DNA of 64,000 nucleotides from Macrotrachela quadricornifera. Its lineage: Eukaryota; Rotifera; Eurotatoria; Philodinida; Philodinidae. The stretch lies in contig JAJEKB010001194.1 in assembly GCA_022393335.1 (NCBI GenBank), positions 1-64,000 of the forward strand, written 5' to 3'. The first letter of the stretch is position 1. Every line of letters begins with the position of its first letter. Of the stretch, positions 47,754 through 63,098 are shown in pieces. The notes under the pieces were generated by a model. It ran no database searches and was not told where the DNA came from. It saw only the letters and a program-made list of their open reading frames with translations. The position numbers and the translations under genes are program-made.

Positions 47754-49588
47754 ATGAGTACAACATATCTAACTCCTGATTTAACACATTCAACTCAATT
47801 AATTCTATCTAATCTTGAATCATTACGACATGAACATAATTTATTATTTTCATCAACAATTGATAAAGATAAATGTAAACATCTTCAACAATCTCTTGAA
47901 TCTATTGATTTAGGTATTGATGAAGCATTTGTTATGTTACAACTTGATAATCATTTAGAAAATCTTGATAATGAAACATATAGATTAATGTTACAAGTTC
48001 AAAGATTAACACAAGAAAATAATTGGTTACGTGATGAACTTTCATTAACAGAAAAACATTTAAAAACAAGTACACAAATTCAACAAGATTATGAACATCA
48101 CATACATTTATTAAATGAATTATTAGCATCATCACAAACAACTTCAAATAATCTTAATTTAACAAATTTAATCGATATTGATAAAGATATATCAAATGAA
48201 ACAACAGAGCAAATACAAAATAATTCAAGTATAAATTTTCAATCAAAAAATCATTCTGAAATTCCACCACGTTTTCGTACACTACATAATCTTGTTATAC
48301 AATATGCTCAAGCTGGTCGATATGAAGTTGCTGTACCATTATGTCGACAAGCACTTGAAGATCTTGAAAAAACTCATGGTCATACACATCCAGATGTAGC
48401 AACAATGCTTAATATACTTGCATTAGTTTATCGTGATCAAAATAAATTTAAAGAAGCATTACAATTATTAACTGAAGCATTAACAATACGAGAAAAAACC
48501 CTTGGACATGAACATCCAGCTGTTGCTGCAACATTAAATAATTTAGCTGTACTTTATGGAAAAAAGAATAAATATAAGGAAGCAGGTAATGTTTATTTAT
48601 TTATTTATTTATGTAATTTATTATTACTAATCTAAATATTTTATTTCTAATAGAACCATTATGTAAACGTGCATTAGAAATTCGAGAAAAATTTTTTGGT
48701 ATTGATCATCCAGATGTTGGAAAACAATTAAATAATTTAGCATTATTATGTCTTAATCAAGGTAAATATGATAAAGTTGAAGAATATTATAAACGTTCTA
48801 TTGATATATATACAAAACATTATGGTAAAAATGATTCAAATGTATTTAAAACAAAAAATAATCTTGCATCAGCATATTTACGTGAAGGAAAATATAAATT
48901 AGCTGTTCAATTATATGAAGAAGTTTTATTAGAATCTCAGTTAATATCAAATGAACAGTCTCAAACATTAAATTCTAATCGAGATAATACAATAATTATG
49001 ACAACATTAAAAAATCTTGGTATGATTATGATTTCTTTTTTTTTCTTAAATTTCTTTTTTATTTTAGGAGCACTTTGTCGTCGACAAAGTCTTTACGAAC
49101 AAGCTGATTTATTTGAACTATATGCAACAAAATCTTCACAAAATCAATTTGAAGTTATTAAACAAGCATTAAATATATTAAAAAAACTTCGATTTAATGA
49201 TGATATTAATCATGAAATAATGCGACGTTCTCAAATATCTAATACACAAGAATATGGAAAATTACGTCGTAGTGGTTCATTTCAAAAATTACGTCAAAGT
49301 ATACGACGTGGTTCAGAAAAACTTGTACAAAAACTTCGTGGTACACCAACTAATTTATCATCATATAATTCAATGCAATTTCAACAACAACAAGAAGATG
49401 GATTTATAAAACGTGCATCATCAATGTCTGTTTTAAATAATGGTTCACCCTCTTATCCATTACAACAACAACAAACAAATCGTACATTAATAAATATATA
49501 TTCTAGTGATCAACAACAACAACAAAATAAACAACAAATTAATTCTTCACCTCGTAGTCGATTGGCCAGTGCAGAAAATATTCATTAA
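47754..49588 (+). CDS. KLC: Kinesin light chain
   Basis: Cargo-adaptor subunit of kinesin-1. Three exons: 47754-48585, about 48654-49030 and 49069-49588. The N-terminal third is the heptad-repeat coiled coil that binds kinesin heavy chain ('LMLQVQRLTQENNWLRDELS'). 'PPRFRTLHNLVIQYAQAGRY' opens the TPR domain. Tandem TPRs carry the KLC marks 'VPLCRQALEDLEKTHGHTHP', 'LNILALVYRDQNKFKEA', 'LGHEHPAVAATLNNLAVLYG' and 'PLCKRALEIREKFFG'. The tail 'RSGSFQKLRQSIRRGSEKL' and 'KRASSMSVLN' matches the conserved Ser/Arg-rich KLC C-terminus. The protein ends in a Gln-rich segment. Exon joins at 'YKEAEPLCKR' and 'NLGALCRRQ' are in frame. This intact gene is distinct from the ART-TPR remnant upstream, whose TPRs are of similar type. 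Confidence 0.95.
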
Positions 49589-49842
49589 TGATTTATTTAA
49601 ATTAAACTTTACACTAGTCATTATTTACGAATGTATCTGTTTTTTTCTACATTCCATATACATTGTGTAATTAAACATGATGTTAACAAATTTTTTTTTT
49701 TCTGGGTGCTTTAATTGAAATGCTAAAAAAAAACAAAGAATCAAATTATTATATAGTGTATATCTTTTTTTGTTGAAATAAAAAAAAAATTCTTAAGCGC
49801 GTATTAATATTTTATTATCATTATTATTTTTTTATTTATTTA

Positions 49843-51565
49843 ATGGCGTATTTAAAACGATATAATTATACGAATCCTCGTTGTACAACATTATTTCTTG
49901 AAAAATTTGGATTTCGAGATCAAGTATATAATAAGTTAAAATATTTCAGTGTTGATTACTTTTCTTTTTTGATAGTATGGTTTTATAAAAGATCCACGAC
50001 AAGAAAAAATTCAAGATTTTACATCTATTAATACAGTTTCATCATCCGATAATGAAACATGTAAAATCATATGAAATTAAATATTTAATATCTAATGAAT
50101 ACCGTTGGGTTTTTCTTTTAGCGGATATTGAATTAGATAAAATTAATACACAATTAGCAGAAATGTTACGTGGTCTTGAATTGAGAAAACGTGCTTATTA
50201 TGTTAATATGCCTAATATTGTGTATGTTATTGGTATGATGAAATTTAATAGAATTTCTTGAAAATTGATATGAAAATATGATTTGATAGGAGGTTATCTA
50301 TTTGATCCACTTCGAAGAGAACGTCGAGCACCATCAAATGATTGGAAATGGGATATTAATGAAAAGAAATTAGAAAAAATTCCTCCAATACCAGGTCATG
50401 GAAGAATTAATTTTGGTATTGCAGCTAATAATGGTGGATAAATATATATTAAGTTTTTATTCTATAGATTTGATAAAATGATAATTTTTTTTTTAAATAT
50501 ATAAATAGACAAAATGGTTGTTATTGGAGGAAATACAATATTAAATAAGTAAGAAATTTTGTGTAAATAATTATTTGACAATATATATCATTTATAGACC
50601 GACAGATACTTGTTATGTTTATGGACAGAACGATGATCAATGGGAAATATTACCATCTTTACCAAATCCATTATGTGGTGAGAATAGAAATTGTATATCT
50701 ACATCAATAATGTTGAATATTAGACATTCTTTTAAGTGCAATTCCTTAGTTTCTAGAGAGATTATTTTACAATAGCACAATATATATAGAATATTAATAT
50801 ATACCATTGTTCCCAGAAAAATTTTAATAAAATTAATCAATAAATTGATTATTTGATTGAGATTGTTTCATCAGTTCCAAATCATTTATTCTTTTCTTTA
50901 TGTTTAGTCACGTCTACTAAAGATTGTTATATTTTATAGTATCTTTATTTTTCTTAGGTTCTGCTGTAACACTTGATGATAAAGATGCGTTATATGTTTT
51001 TGGTGGATATGATTTAGTTTCTGGTAATGTTTTATTTCGTAATGATTTCTTAGTACTTGAAGATTTAACATCAAAAAAGTATAAAAAATAAATATTATTC
51101 TTTTTTATTTTAAAGAAAAAAAAAACAAATATTTTTAGATGGACAAAATTAAAAAATACATTTAATATAGAAAATAAATCTGAAACAGTTTTACCACGAG
51201 CACGTGCATTACTTGTTGTATGTGGTGATGATATAATAGTACCTAATGGTGGTCTTTTTGCATGTGGTGGTTATCATAAATCATTATCGGGTGAATTAAT
51301 ACCTGTACCAGAAATCTTATGTTATGATAAATCAACAAAAAATTGGATTTTTTTATCTAATATACCTAATCTTAAAAAATTAAATATTTTTGCTATTAAT
51401 AATAATATATTAACAATATCAGATAAAATAAAATCAGATAATCCTGATGAAGAAGATGATTTTATTCCAATATCAAAATATGATTTAGTTAATAGAAAAT
51501 GGTTAATGATAGATCAAAAAGAAATTTCAAATACTCCAATTCAAGAAACAGAAACAGATCAATGA
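49843..51565 (+). CDS. Kelch-repeat protein, uncharacterised
   Basis: At least six exons starting MAYLKRYNYTNPRCTTLF. Early exons join as 'GFRDQ' to 'YGFIKDPRQEKIQDF' and then a Ser/Asp-rich linker to 'LAEMLRGLELRKRAYYVNMP'. Kelch-type beta-propeller blades follow: 'NIVYVIGGYLFDPL', 'KMVVIGGNTI', 'CYVYGQNDDQWEILPSLPNP', 'ALYVFGGYDLVSG' and 'GGLFACGGYHKSLSGELIPV'. They have the paired glycines and spaced Tyr/Trp of kelch repeats. There is no BTB domain, so it differs from the KLHL gene at 11554. One intron of about 280 nt separates 'LPNPLCG' from 'SAVTLDDKDA'. I do not recognise an orthologue. It is convergent with MAPK15, with 138 bases between the stops. Confidence 0.78.
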
Positions 51566-51703
51566 CATTTTATTTCATATATACTTTTTTAAAAACAAAC
51601 AAACAAACATGGAAATATACAATGTAAATCACTCTTAATCATATATATAAGAAAAGAAAATATGGCAAATATAGATACTAAGAGAAAAAAAAGAAACTAA
51701 ATT

Positions 51704-54575
<2,872 letters not shown>

Positions 54576-54958
54576 TTTTTGATATTTTATTTATTTAAAT
54601 AATGTCTTAAAACATTTGAATTTTTCACTAATATTAATACCAAAACAAATTAGTTTATTTTTGAAACTGTAATATTCATAAGTTCCATCTAATGATAAAT
54701 TACATGGCAACAACCTCAAGATTGTAGCTATAAGAAATTAGTTTACAAACAGAGGTCACTCATTGACGAATATAAAATATATATTTATATATATTATTGA
54801 AAATATTAAATAATCATTTTTATAATTCAAATTCGAATAATTTCTATTTAAATAAATTAACTGATAATAAAAATATAGAAAACATTAAAAAAATTTAAAT
54901 ATATTTTTCTTTCATCTCACGTACTAGCAGTCTTTTTCGCTGTTTCTTTTTTTTTTCT

Positions 54959-54967
54959 TATATAAAG
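54959..54967 (+). promoter_or_regulatory. Possible TATA box for KCNQ-like gene
   Basis: TATATAAAG lies about 95 bases upstream of the ATG at 55060, just after a T-rich tract, a plausible core promoter position. The base composition makes chance matches likely. Confidence 0.3.
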
Positions 54968-55059
54968 AGTAAGAGAAAAAGAAAATATCTACGAATCGAT
55001 GAAGTCCTGAATAAAGGTTAAAAAACAATCACATATATTAAAATATCTAGTATTTAGAT

Positions 55060-57432
55060 ATGAGTATTCGACGTAAAAATACTATTCCATGTGGCTCAAA
55101 TCTATCTCATTCTCGTGCATCAGTAGTATCACTTTATTCAGCAACACTTGATCCACATGATGAAGATGATCGATATAAATTTTCTCGATGGTTTTCAAGA
55201 AAATTTATTCATAAAAATGAAATATATCATATTCTTGAACGACAAGAAGGTCGAGATACACTTGTTTATCATTTATTTGTATTTGGTTTAACTCTTATAT
55301 CTCTTGTATTTGGTTCAATATCTACTATTGATGAATGGCGACCAGTATTAGATACACCATTATATTATGGTGAATTAACTTTAGGTATATTTTTTGCTTG
55401 TGAATTATTATTACGTATATGGTCGGCTGGTTGTCTTGCACAATATCGAACATGGATTGGTCGTTTAGTGTTTATAACACGACCAGTCATTCTACTTGAT
55501 ATATTAACTTTATTGGGATTTACATTATCATTAGCTACAGGTATAAAAACAAAAGAATTTCCATCATTAACATTAAAATTTTTACCACCTTTACAAATGA
55601 TTCGATTTTTACGTGTTGATAGACAATTATCATCATGGAGAATTTTAAAAGGTATTATTATAACACATCGACAAGAGCTTACTGTTACATTAGTTATTGC
55701 ATTCATGTTTCTTATTACTGGTTCTTATCTTGTTTATATTGCTGAAACACCTATTAATCCTAATTTAAATACAGGACCATTTCGATCAGTAGCTGATACT
55801 ATGTGGTTTTCAATTATCACGGTAATATTTATTCGAAAGATAGAAAATAAATTTTTCCTACATACTTCATCAGTTACTTGTGTTTTTCTTTAATTCAATT
55901 TTTCAGACATGTATATTAAATATATGAAGATAGTTTTTCTTTATTTTATATAGTCTATTTATACAGGTATTTTGTAAAATTATATCTCGTCTTTTGATAA
56001 TATTCAAATATATCTGTTGTAAAACATTTTTATGATTTGAATATTTGAAAAGAAAAGTATTTACATAGTATTTTGTAGACATGATTTATAGGCATTTGAA
56101 TCAATCTATTCGATATGTCAAATAGTAAGAAAGAAGAAATAAAAATGTTTTTGTTGTCTATCTTAGTGAGAATATATTAAATTTTGTAAAACAAAAAGAA
56201 AGCAAACAAATACTAAAGACATATAAAACATAATAAAAAAAAAAGAATTAATTCTGTTATTTGGTTTTTATTTAAAATGTTATATCAGATAAATAATAAA
56301 TAATTTAATTGTAATAAAATCAATACTGATATGATAATATCTTATTTTAAAACTATTATCTATTCAAAAAATAGAGTTTTCACAATTTCTATAATCATTT
56401 TAAAAAGAAATAAATTAGAAAATTTCAGATTTTAATCTAAAAAAAACAACTACAAATAATAACTTATTTGAAACTAAAGTACTAAACTACAAAATTACAA
56501 TATATTGAACAGATCTAAACATATGTTAAACTTCACACTAAAATAAAATCTAATCAAATTTAATTTCTTTTCTAAAAAATTCATATAGATGACAACAATT
56601 GGTTTTGGTGATCTTTATCCAACAACATATATTGCTAAAATGATAACATCAACAATTTGTTTTCTTGGTGTTGCATTTTGGTGTTTACCAACCGGTATTA
56701 TCGGAAGTGTATGTAACACTTAAACATTTTCTTTTTTCTTCATATACTTTTTTTAATTTTAAGGGTCTTGCTATAAAAGTTCAAGAACAAAAACGTGATG
56801 AAGCATTAAGTCGTTTAGTACCTGCTGCTGCAAGTGTTATACGTAATTGGTGGCGTCTTCGATGTACTTTTTATGGTGATCGTTTTATATCAACATGGAG
56901 AATTTATAAATTAAGTCAACGTCGTATTCATCTTTTTTCATCAACAAAATATGATTCAAATCCAGTATCACCTATAAATTTATTTACAACAGATAATATA
57001 CGTTCAGAAACAGATTCATTTCGATATAATACAACATCACATAGAAAATCAAATCATATACGACGAAAATCCATAACAAGTATTGAAGATTTACCAAAAC
57101 GATATTTAATAGCAATAAAAATAATTCGTATATTAAAATATTCTGTTGCTTGTAAAAAATTTCAAGAAGCAAAACGACCAATTGATATAAAAGATGTTGT
57201 TAAAGAAAACACTCAAATGAATAATCGTTTATCAAGTATGTTAAATGATGTTCAACGTCGTTTAGATTTAGCATTAGGTACAACAAAATCAGCATCATAT
57301 CTATCTGATGAACAAAAACGACAATTAAGTTTAAGTGCTCGTATTGAAAAAATTGAAGAACTAACAAATCAATTTGAAACAAAATTAACATATTTAGAAC
57401 AATTAGCATTAGGATTAGTTGAAAATACATAA
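55060..57432 (+). CDS. KCNQ (Kv7)-type voltage-gated K+ channel
   Basis: Three exons, 55060-55821, 56589-56708 and 56764-57432, join in frame to 516 residues. S1 region is 'DTLVYHLFVFGLTLISLVFG'. S2 is 'ELTLGIFFACELLLRIWSAG', very like KCNQ1 'LEYIVRVWSAGC'. S3 contains 'RPVILLDILTLLGF'. S4 is 'LPPLQMIRFLRVDRQLSSW'. The pore reads 'FSIIT|MTTIGFGDLYPTT', so the filter is GFG, not GYG. S6 is 'GVAFWCLPTGIIGSGLAIKV', with a CLPTGI gate segment. The cytoplasmic part keeps KCNQ helix A ('AASVIRNWWRLRC', IQ-like calmodulin site) and helix B ('IKIIRILKYSVACKKFQEAK'). 'NDVQRRLD' and a C-terminal coiled coil for tetramerisation ('ARIEKIEELTNQF') follow. The outer S4 arginine is replaced by proline. The first intron, about 770 nt, separates S5 from the filter. 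Confidence 0.92.
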
Positions 57433-57523
57433 GAAAAAAAGAAAAAGAAGAAAAAAAAAGAATATGTTAAATTTTTTCTTTTTTTTTTTTTGTAAAAATT
57501 ATTTCTTAAAATAAATATTGTAT

Positions 57524-58080
57524 TTAACCCGCTGAATGAGGTCGTATAACATTAGTTGATGTAATTGGTTTATTAATTGGAACTGATGGAACAAATTCCG
57601 ATTTTTTTATATTTAAATTTAATTCCCAATTTGTATTATATAAATCTGGTGTTGATAATTGTATAACTGAAGATTCTAATTTAGATTTTTTTGGAATATA
57701 TGATGGTATAAATTGTTTTTGTCTGTCTTGGTGAATTTTATTTAATTGTTCAATAATTGATGTACGTGTACATTCTAATTGATATTGTTCTTTACGTAAA
57801 ATATTTAAACGAATATTTTTTTCACGTTCATAATATTTTAATCGAACATCAAGAAGACGATCTTCACGTTTATTTTTTGCACGAATTTCATCACTTAATT
57901 CACTATATCGTTGATGAAATAAATCACTGTTTAAATTCTATTTCAAGAAAGAAAGAAAAAAAAAATTATATGATTTAAAATAAAGTCTAATCATCTTCTG
58001 TATGATAATAAATTCATTAATTGAAAAAACAAATATTAAAAATTAATCGATATTACCGGTTTTGTTCGAGATAATGCCAT
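57524..58080 (-). CDS. Small coiled-coil protein, uncharacterised
   Basis: An 8-codon first exon (58080-58057, MALSRTKP) joins 57937-57524 in frame to about 145 residues. The first half is highly charged and helical ('DEIRAKNKREDRLLDVRLKY', 'EREKNIRLNILRKEQYQLE'), probably a coiled coil. The second half is Pro/Ser-rich ('FIPSYIPKKSKLE') and ends 'TSTNVIRPHSAG'. No domain is recognised. It is convergent with the KCNQ-like gene, with 91 bases between the stops. Intact frame, GT-AG intron and amino-acid make-up support a real gene. The function is unknown; a ciliary role would be only a guess from the coiled coil and neighbouring centrin-like gene. Confidence 0.6.
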
Positions 58081-59703
58081 TAATGTATAGATTTTAAATA
58101 AAAATATTTTTTTGTTACAATACTCTCAACATTTATGCACAGTTGGAGAGACAAAAACACTAAAATTTTATTTCGTTTTTCTTCTTATTCCATATTGATT
58201 CATCCACAAAACATAAAAAAGAAAACGAAAAGAACGGAACTAGGTTACAATTTTTTGTATTCATCTTAACGAACTTCTTCTTTTATACGTTATCACTTAC
58301 TGTCAATCAATAAAGTAATTCGAGATGAATCAACTTTTCTTTTTTTTATAACAAATTCAAGTGATATGTTTTACTATCATTCATATTTAGTTCGTAACCT
58401 CTTCACTTCTTTTATTTAAATGAAAATGATCAAATAGTTATTTCACAAATCTTTTCATTATCTGTCTTTACAAAACTATCGTATCATACTTGCATTCATT
58501 CAATTTCATATTGATGTAATTTTTACTGAAAAACATTATCTTAATTATATATATGCAAGAATATGCAGCACTATTTATAAAAGTCTACCAACAGGAATTA
58601 CAAAATATAAATCAAATGCTAATATCAGTTTGATTTGTTTATACTTTCATCGAATACTAGTATTTGATCCCCATCTGTCGTATATGAGAGTTATGTGAAT
58701 ATCATCTTTTCTGATTTATTTTTATCTTTAGTACTAAAATACTTTAAGAACTATAACAATAAAGATATTGTATCAATTCTTTTTTAGGTAAATATTGATT
58801 TATACAATTGAGACAATTTTGAGATACACGTATTCGTTAATAAAAACATTTTATATGATTATTATAGAAAAGAATTTTATTACTGATTGGGAAAAAAACG
58901 TATTTTATTATTCATTAAATGATAGTTACTTTATTTTAATATGTATCTTTCTATTGGTTGATAAAATCACCTGAGTTACCGTAGAAGAAAAACAAATAAT
59001 AAACGATCGCATTTTTTGTACAGAAGAATTTCATAATATTTCGATTTGCTCAAACTAGGAAAAAAAATAATCAAAGAGATCTTAGAATATTCAAATTTTT
59101 AAACTTCTAATATTAATTCTTTTAATTTTAGAAATTTAAAAATCTAATTAAAAAAGAAATGAACTAATTAGTAAATAATTTCTTTCGAATAATTATGCTA
59201 TTCATTTGATAAGTTTTGAAAATATATATTAAAGAAAGATAAATTCGTTTTTCAAGTAAACAATATATGATCAATTTATTTAAATATATATATATATATA
59301 AACAAAACGAATAATTAATAACTTACATGTAAGTAAAACTATAAAGAATTTTTTTTTGTTATGAAAATATTTTATCTACCTTTAATATATGATCGTCTGT
59401 CATTTATGTATGTATTGAAAAACACATAAAGGTAAAATCTATTTCATAGATTAAATCTTGTTATTCTTTCTGTATAAAGATATGAAATTAATCCAAAGTA
59501 TATATAAATAGTATTATATTTACTGAAATACGAATAAAATATCGAAATATTTACTAAAATTTTTGATTTCTACACTGCAAGAAAGTCTTTACTAAAAACA
59601 TAGTAAAGAAAGAAAGAAAGATATTAAATTTTCATTAAAAAACATAATAAAAAAATCATATCTAGATCTAAATAAAAATCATAATTGTTTTAGATAAAAA
59701 TAG
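58081..59703. promoter_or_regulatory. Divergent intergenic region, no gene seen
   Basis: About 1.6 kb separates two divergent genes and must contain both promoters. It is AT-rich with short AT microsatellites near 59287 and no supported reading frame. No specific element is assigned. Confidence 0.35.
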
Positions 59704-60573
59704 ATGAGACGATCAAAGTCTAAAACATCATCAGCCGATTCAAAAGGTAGACGTGCATCATCTGGTCTACGTGTTGATTGGGTACCACCACATCCAGCAC
59801 TTGGAGCTCAAGTAAATTAAAATAAGAAAATTTTTAAAGTACAAAAAAAAAGGTTTCTTTTGATCATAGTTATTAGCATCATTAGAAACCAATCCATTAG
59901 ATGAACGAGATGTTGCTGGTACTCGTCTTTCACGTGCTGTTTATATGCATTATACTGCTCAAGAAATTCGTGATCTTAAAGAAGTATTCGATTTTTTTGA
60001 TTATAAACGTCGAGGGTTTGATTTAATTTAATTTTTATATAAATAATATTCGTTGTTTTTATTTTATATTTATATTAGAAATCTTAAACCAAAAGAAATT
60101 GTTTATGCAATGAGAACATTAGGTGTTAATATAACTGTTGAACAATGTGTTGCTTATATTGAAAAAGAAAGTCGAGATACTTTGTAAGATATATATATAT
60201 ATATATATGTATGTATCTTTTTTTTGTTTTGTTTATAGAACACTTGATTTTGGTGAATTTCTTTTATTACTTGCCAATTATCAAAATGAAGAACAAGATG
60301 ATTATGATGAATTAAATTTAGCTTTTCAATTATTTGATATTGGTAAAAAATTTTTTATTATTTAAATTTTGAATATTTTTTGATTGTTATAAAGAGGGTC
60401 GTGAATATATTGAATTAAATACTCTTCGACAAATTAGTCAACAAACAGGTTTGAATTTAAGTGAACTTGAATTACAATCAATGTTTCAAGCAGCTGACCG
60501 TAATGGTGATGAACGTATTGATCGTCATGAATTTGTTCGAATAATGAGACAAACAAATTTATTTTCAAGATAA
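59704..60573 (+). CDS. Centrin-like EF-hand protein
   Basis: Calmodulin-superfamily protein closest to centrins (basal body and centriole Ca2+ sensors). Five exons. An N-terminal extension of about 80 residues is basic and Ser-rich ('MRRSKSKTSSADSKGRRASS'). EF-hand 1 follows: 'EIRDLKEVFDFFDYKRRGNL', with 'KPKEIVYAMRTLGVNIT'. Its loop lacks most Ca2+ ligands. EF-hand 2 contains 'TLDFGEFLLLLANYQ'. EF-hand 3 has 'LNLAFQLFDIGREYIEL', also degenerate. EF-hand 4 has a canonical loop, 'DRNGDERIDRHE', then 'FVRIMRQTNLFSR', matching the centrin ending 'FLRIMKKTSLY'. It is thus a divergent centrin in which probably only the last hand binds Ca2+. A (TA)n tract sits in the intron after 'ESRDT'. Confidence 0.82.
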
Positions 60574-61324
60574 TAATTATTATATTTTATTGATATATGT
60601 CAAGAGAGAAGGAATTCGGATTTTTTCTTTAAAATTAATATACAAATAATTTAATTATTATTATTAATAATGAAATACATGAGGAATCATTTGATAATAA
60701 TATACACTTAATTTTATTAATATAAAATTATTTATCGAAAAAAAAAATATATCATAAAATCTCAGCAATAAAAAAATGCTAGATCTTATCCATAAATTAA
60801 TGAAGAAATAATACAAGTTATTAGTATGATAGATTTGTTTATAGATCAATATGATAGATTTGTAGATAAAAAAATTGTTTTACTATTGATTCTATAAGTC
60901 AATATTTAATCATAAAATCTTTTATATTGAATGAAAAACTAAATAATAATTAATATTTATTGTCTTATGATTGCTTTTCACAATCAATTTCATAATGATA
61001 AACTTAAGAAAAATCTTAATTTTATTGAAAATGGTCTGTCAATTTTCTCGTAATTAGTCAAACCAAAAATATATTTCATATGACATCTGATTAGTATGCA
61101 TATCTCGATAGGAAAACTATTTTAAATCATATACATTCTCAGATTTCTCCTTCATAGCATCATGCCTAAATAATTACACGATATGCACTAGGAGTTTTGA
61201 ATGCATGTAATGATAATTCAATATGTAACAGTTCATTTGATATTGAAATTAAATAAAAATAATATGTTTTTTGTTTTTTTTGTTTTAAATATCATTAAAC
61301 GAAAAAGAAAAAAAAAATATTTGT
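60574..61324. other. Convergent intergenic, no gene seen
   Basis: AT-rich 3' flanks of the centrin-like gene (plus) and the GPCR gene (minus). No supported ORF or RNA. A minus-strand frame at 60664-60849 has only low-complexity sequence. Confidence 0.45.
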
Positions 61325-63098
61325 CTACAAATCAGTAAATTTCGTATTTATTGATGTATTAACATCATCACGAAAAAGTACACGTTGTTTGCCTAATGAT
61401 TCAATTGAACTCTTTTTTCCATTATCATTTATATGACGAGGTGTTATTGATGGTGTTAATGATATAGGCGTTTCAGTCGCTGCAGTATTTAATATCACAG
61501 TTGATGGCGGGAGAATTTCAACATAAGAATTTTTCATTTCAATATTTATATTATCAAGATTAAATCGATGATTAGTATTATTTTTATTAGTATTATTATT
61601 ATATGGTTTAGTAATTAATTGTGTTGCAGTTGATGGTAATGGATCATGTCTAGAACGATTTATTGATGGACATAAAAGTTGTGTAAATGCATCTCGAAAT
61701 GCTCTTGACATACGACAATAAATAAAAAAATTAATTGGATATGATAATAAAACACCAAAATTAAGTAATTGAACAGATATTTGTAAAAAATCTCTTAAAA
61801 GATTTGATTTTAATAAGTTTAATAAACCAGATATAATTAAATGAAGCGCCATTGGAATTTCAACAATTAAAAATATCGTTACTACAATAACCTACATAAA
61901 TATATATCAAAAAATAAATAAATAAATATAAAAAAAAAACAAAAATTTTTTTTTTTCTTTTTCTTAACATACAAGCATTAATGTAACACTTGTTTGTTCT
62001 TGTGCACGACTTTCATGAATACGTTTTTTAATAAGTTTATCTCGATTTTGTTTAGCTTCTTTCATACGTGCAACTAAAATAGCATTGAATATAACAAGTA
62101 TTGTACATGGACCAACATTAATTAATAAAGCACGTAAAACAGAATAAATAGAATATAATTTACTATATCGTGGATCTTCTGAATAATCACGAACAATACA
62201 TGCAGTAATATATTTTTCAGGATCTTTTAATGAACGAATTGATTTTGGATGAAATGTACCTTCAAGAAACATTGGTATGGCAACAATAAGTGCTAAAATA
62301 TTCACACATGCTATTGCTTTTATTGCCATTGGTACTGTACACCATTGTTTAGCTTTTTCTGAATGACATACATATATATATCGTTGAACAGCTAAGACAA
62401 CAGTTACCTAGAATAGATAATTAAAAAAAAATATATATGTTAAATAATAAAATAAAATTTTATTATTATTATTATTTTTTTTTTTTTTGAAAGAGATTTT
62501 TTATCCTAATAGGATTTAATTATCTTAAATAAATAATGAAGATTGGTTTTTTTTTTAAAGGATTTATTTTAAGAATATAGATTCAGGTGATTACTTTTCC
62601 GGACCTTGATATTTTAAGAAATTTAGTAATTTTCTTGTCTAGTTAATAGCTTACTAATTATTAAAATAAAATTACGCACGAATACATTTAACTTACCCAA
62701 ATAGAACATGTATGAAACATAAACGGAAGGACTTCATAATTAATTCGATGAAACCATCCATAATTATGAGGCATATAATCGTCACATTTTTTAAATGTGA
62801 ATATATATATATATGATGGAAATGGAAATAAACCTGTTAGTGTATCATAAATTGCAATAGCAAGAAGAAGAATATTTGTTGGTGAACGAAGTTGTTTTTG
62901 AAGTAAAACAATACCAATTAAAGAATTTAATACGGTTGAAATAATAATTATTAATGGTGCACATACACCTTGTAAAATAACATAATATGGTTTTGGACAA
63001 TAACCAGAATAAGCAGGATATAAAGGTAAATTATTTGATGGTGAATTTATATCATCTATTTCAATTATTGATGATGTCTGATTTGATGAAACAATCAT
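61325..63098 (-). CDS. Peptide GPCR, sex-peptide/MIP receptor-like
   Basis: Rhodopsin-class GPCR of 467 residues from exons 63098-62697, 62407-61973 and 61891-61325. The N-terminus has an N-glycosylation site ('SSNQTSS') and 'YSGYCPKPYYVILQG' before TM1. TM2 is 'SPTNILLLAIAIYDTLTGLF'. TM3 ends 'TVVLAVQRYIYVCHSEKAKQ' with 'WCTVP' following. This closely resembles the sex-peptide/myoinhibitory-peptide receptor of insects ('VQRYIYVCH...WCT'), which also has QRY where most GPCRs have DRY. TM6 lies in 'LMLVVIVVTIFLIVEIPMAL'. TM7 is 'GVLLSYPINFFIYCRMSRAF', with PINFFIY for NPxxY. The tail is long, Asn/Thr-rich and probably phosphorylated. The ligand is inferred to be a neuropeptide; which one is unknown. 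Confidence 0.85.

Noticed and set aside
57757..57978. Plus-strand frame of 73 codons
   Set aside because: Antisense to the small coiled-coil gene at 57524-58080, whose spliced frame is better supported.
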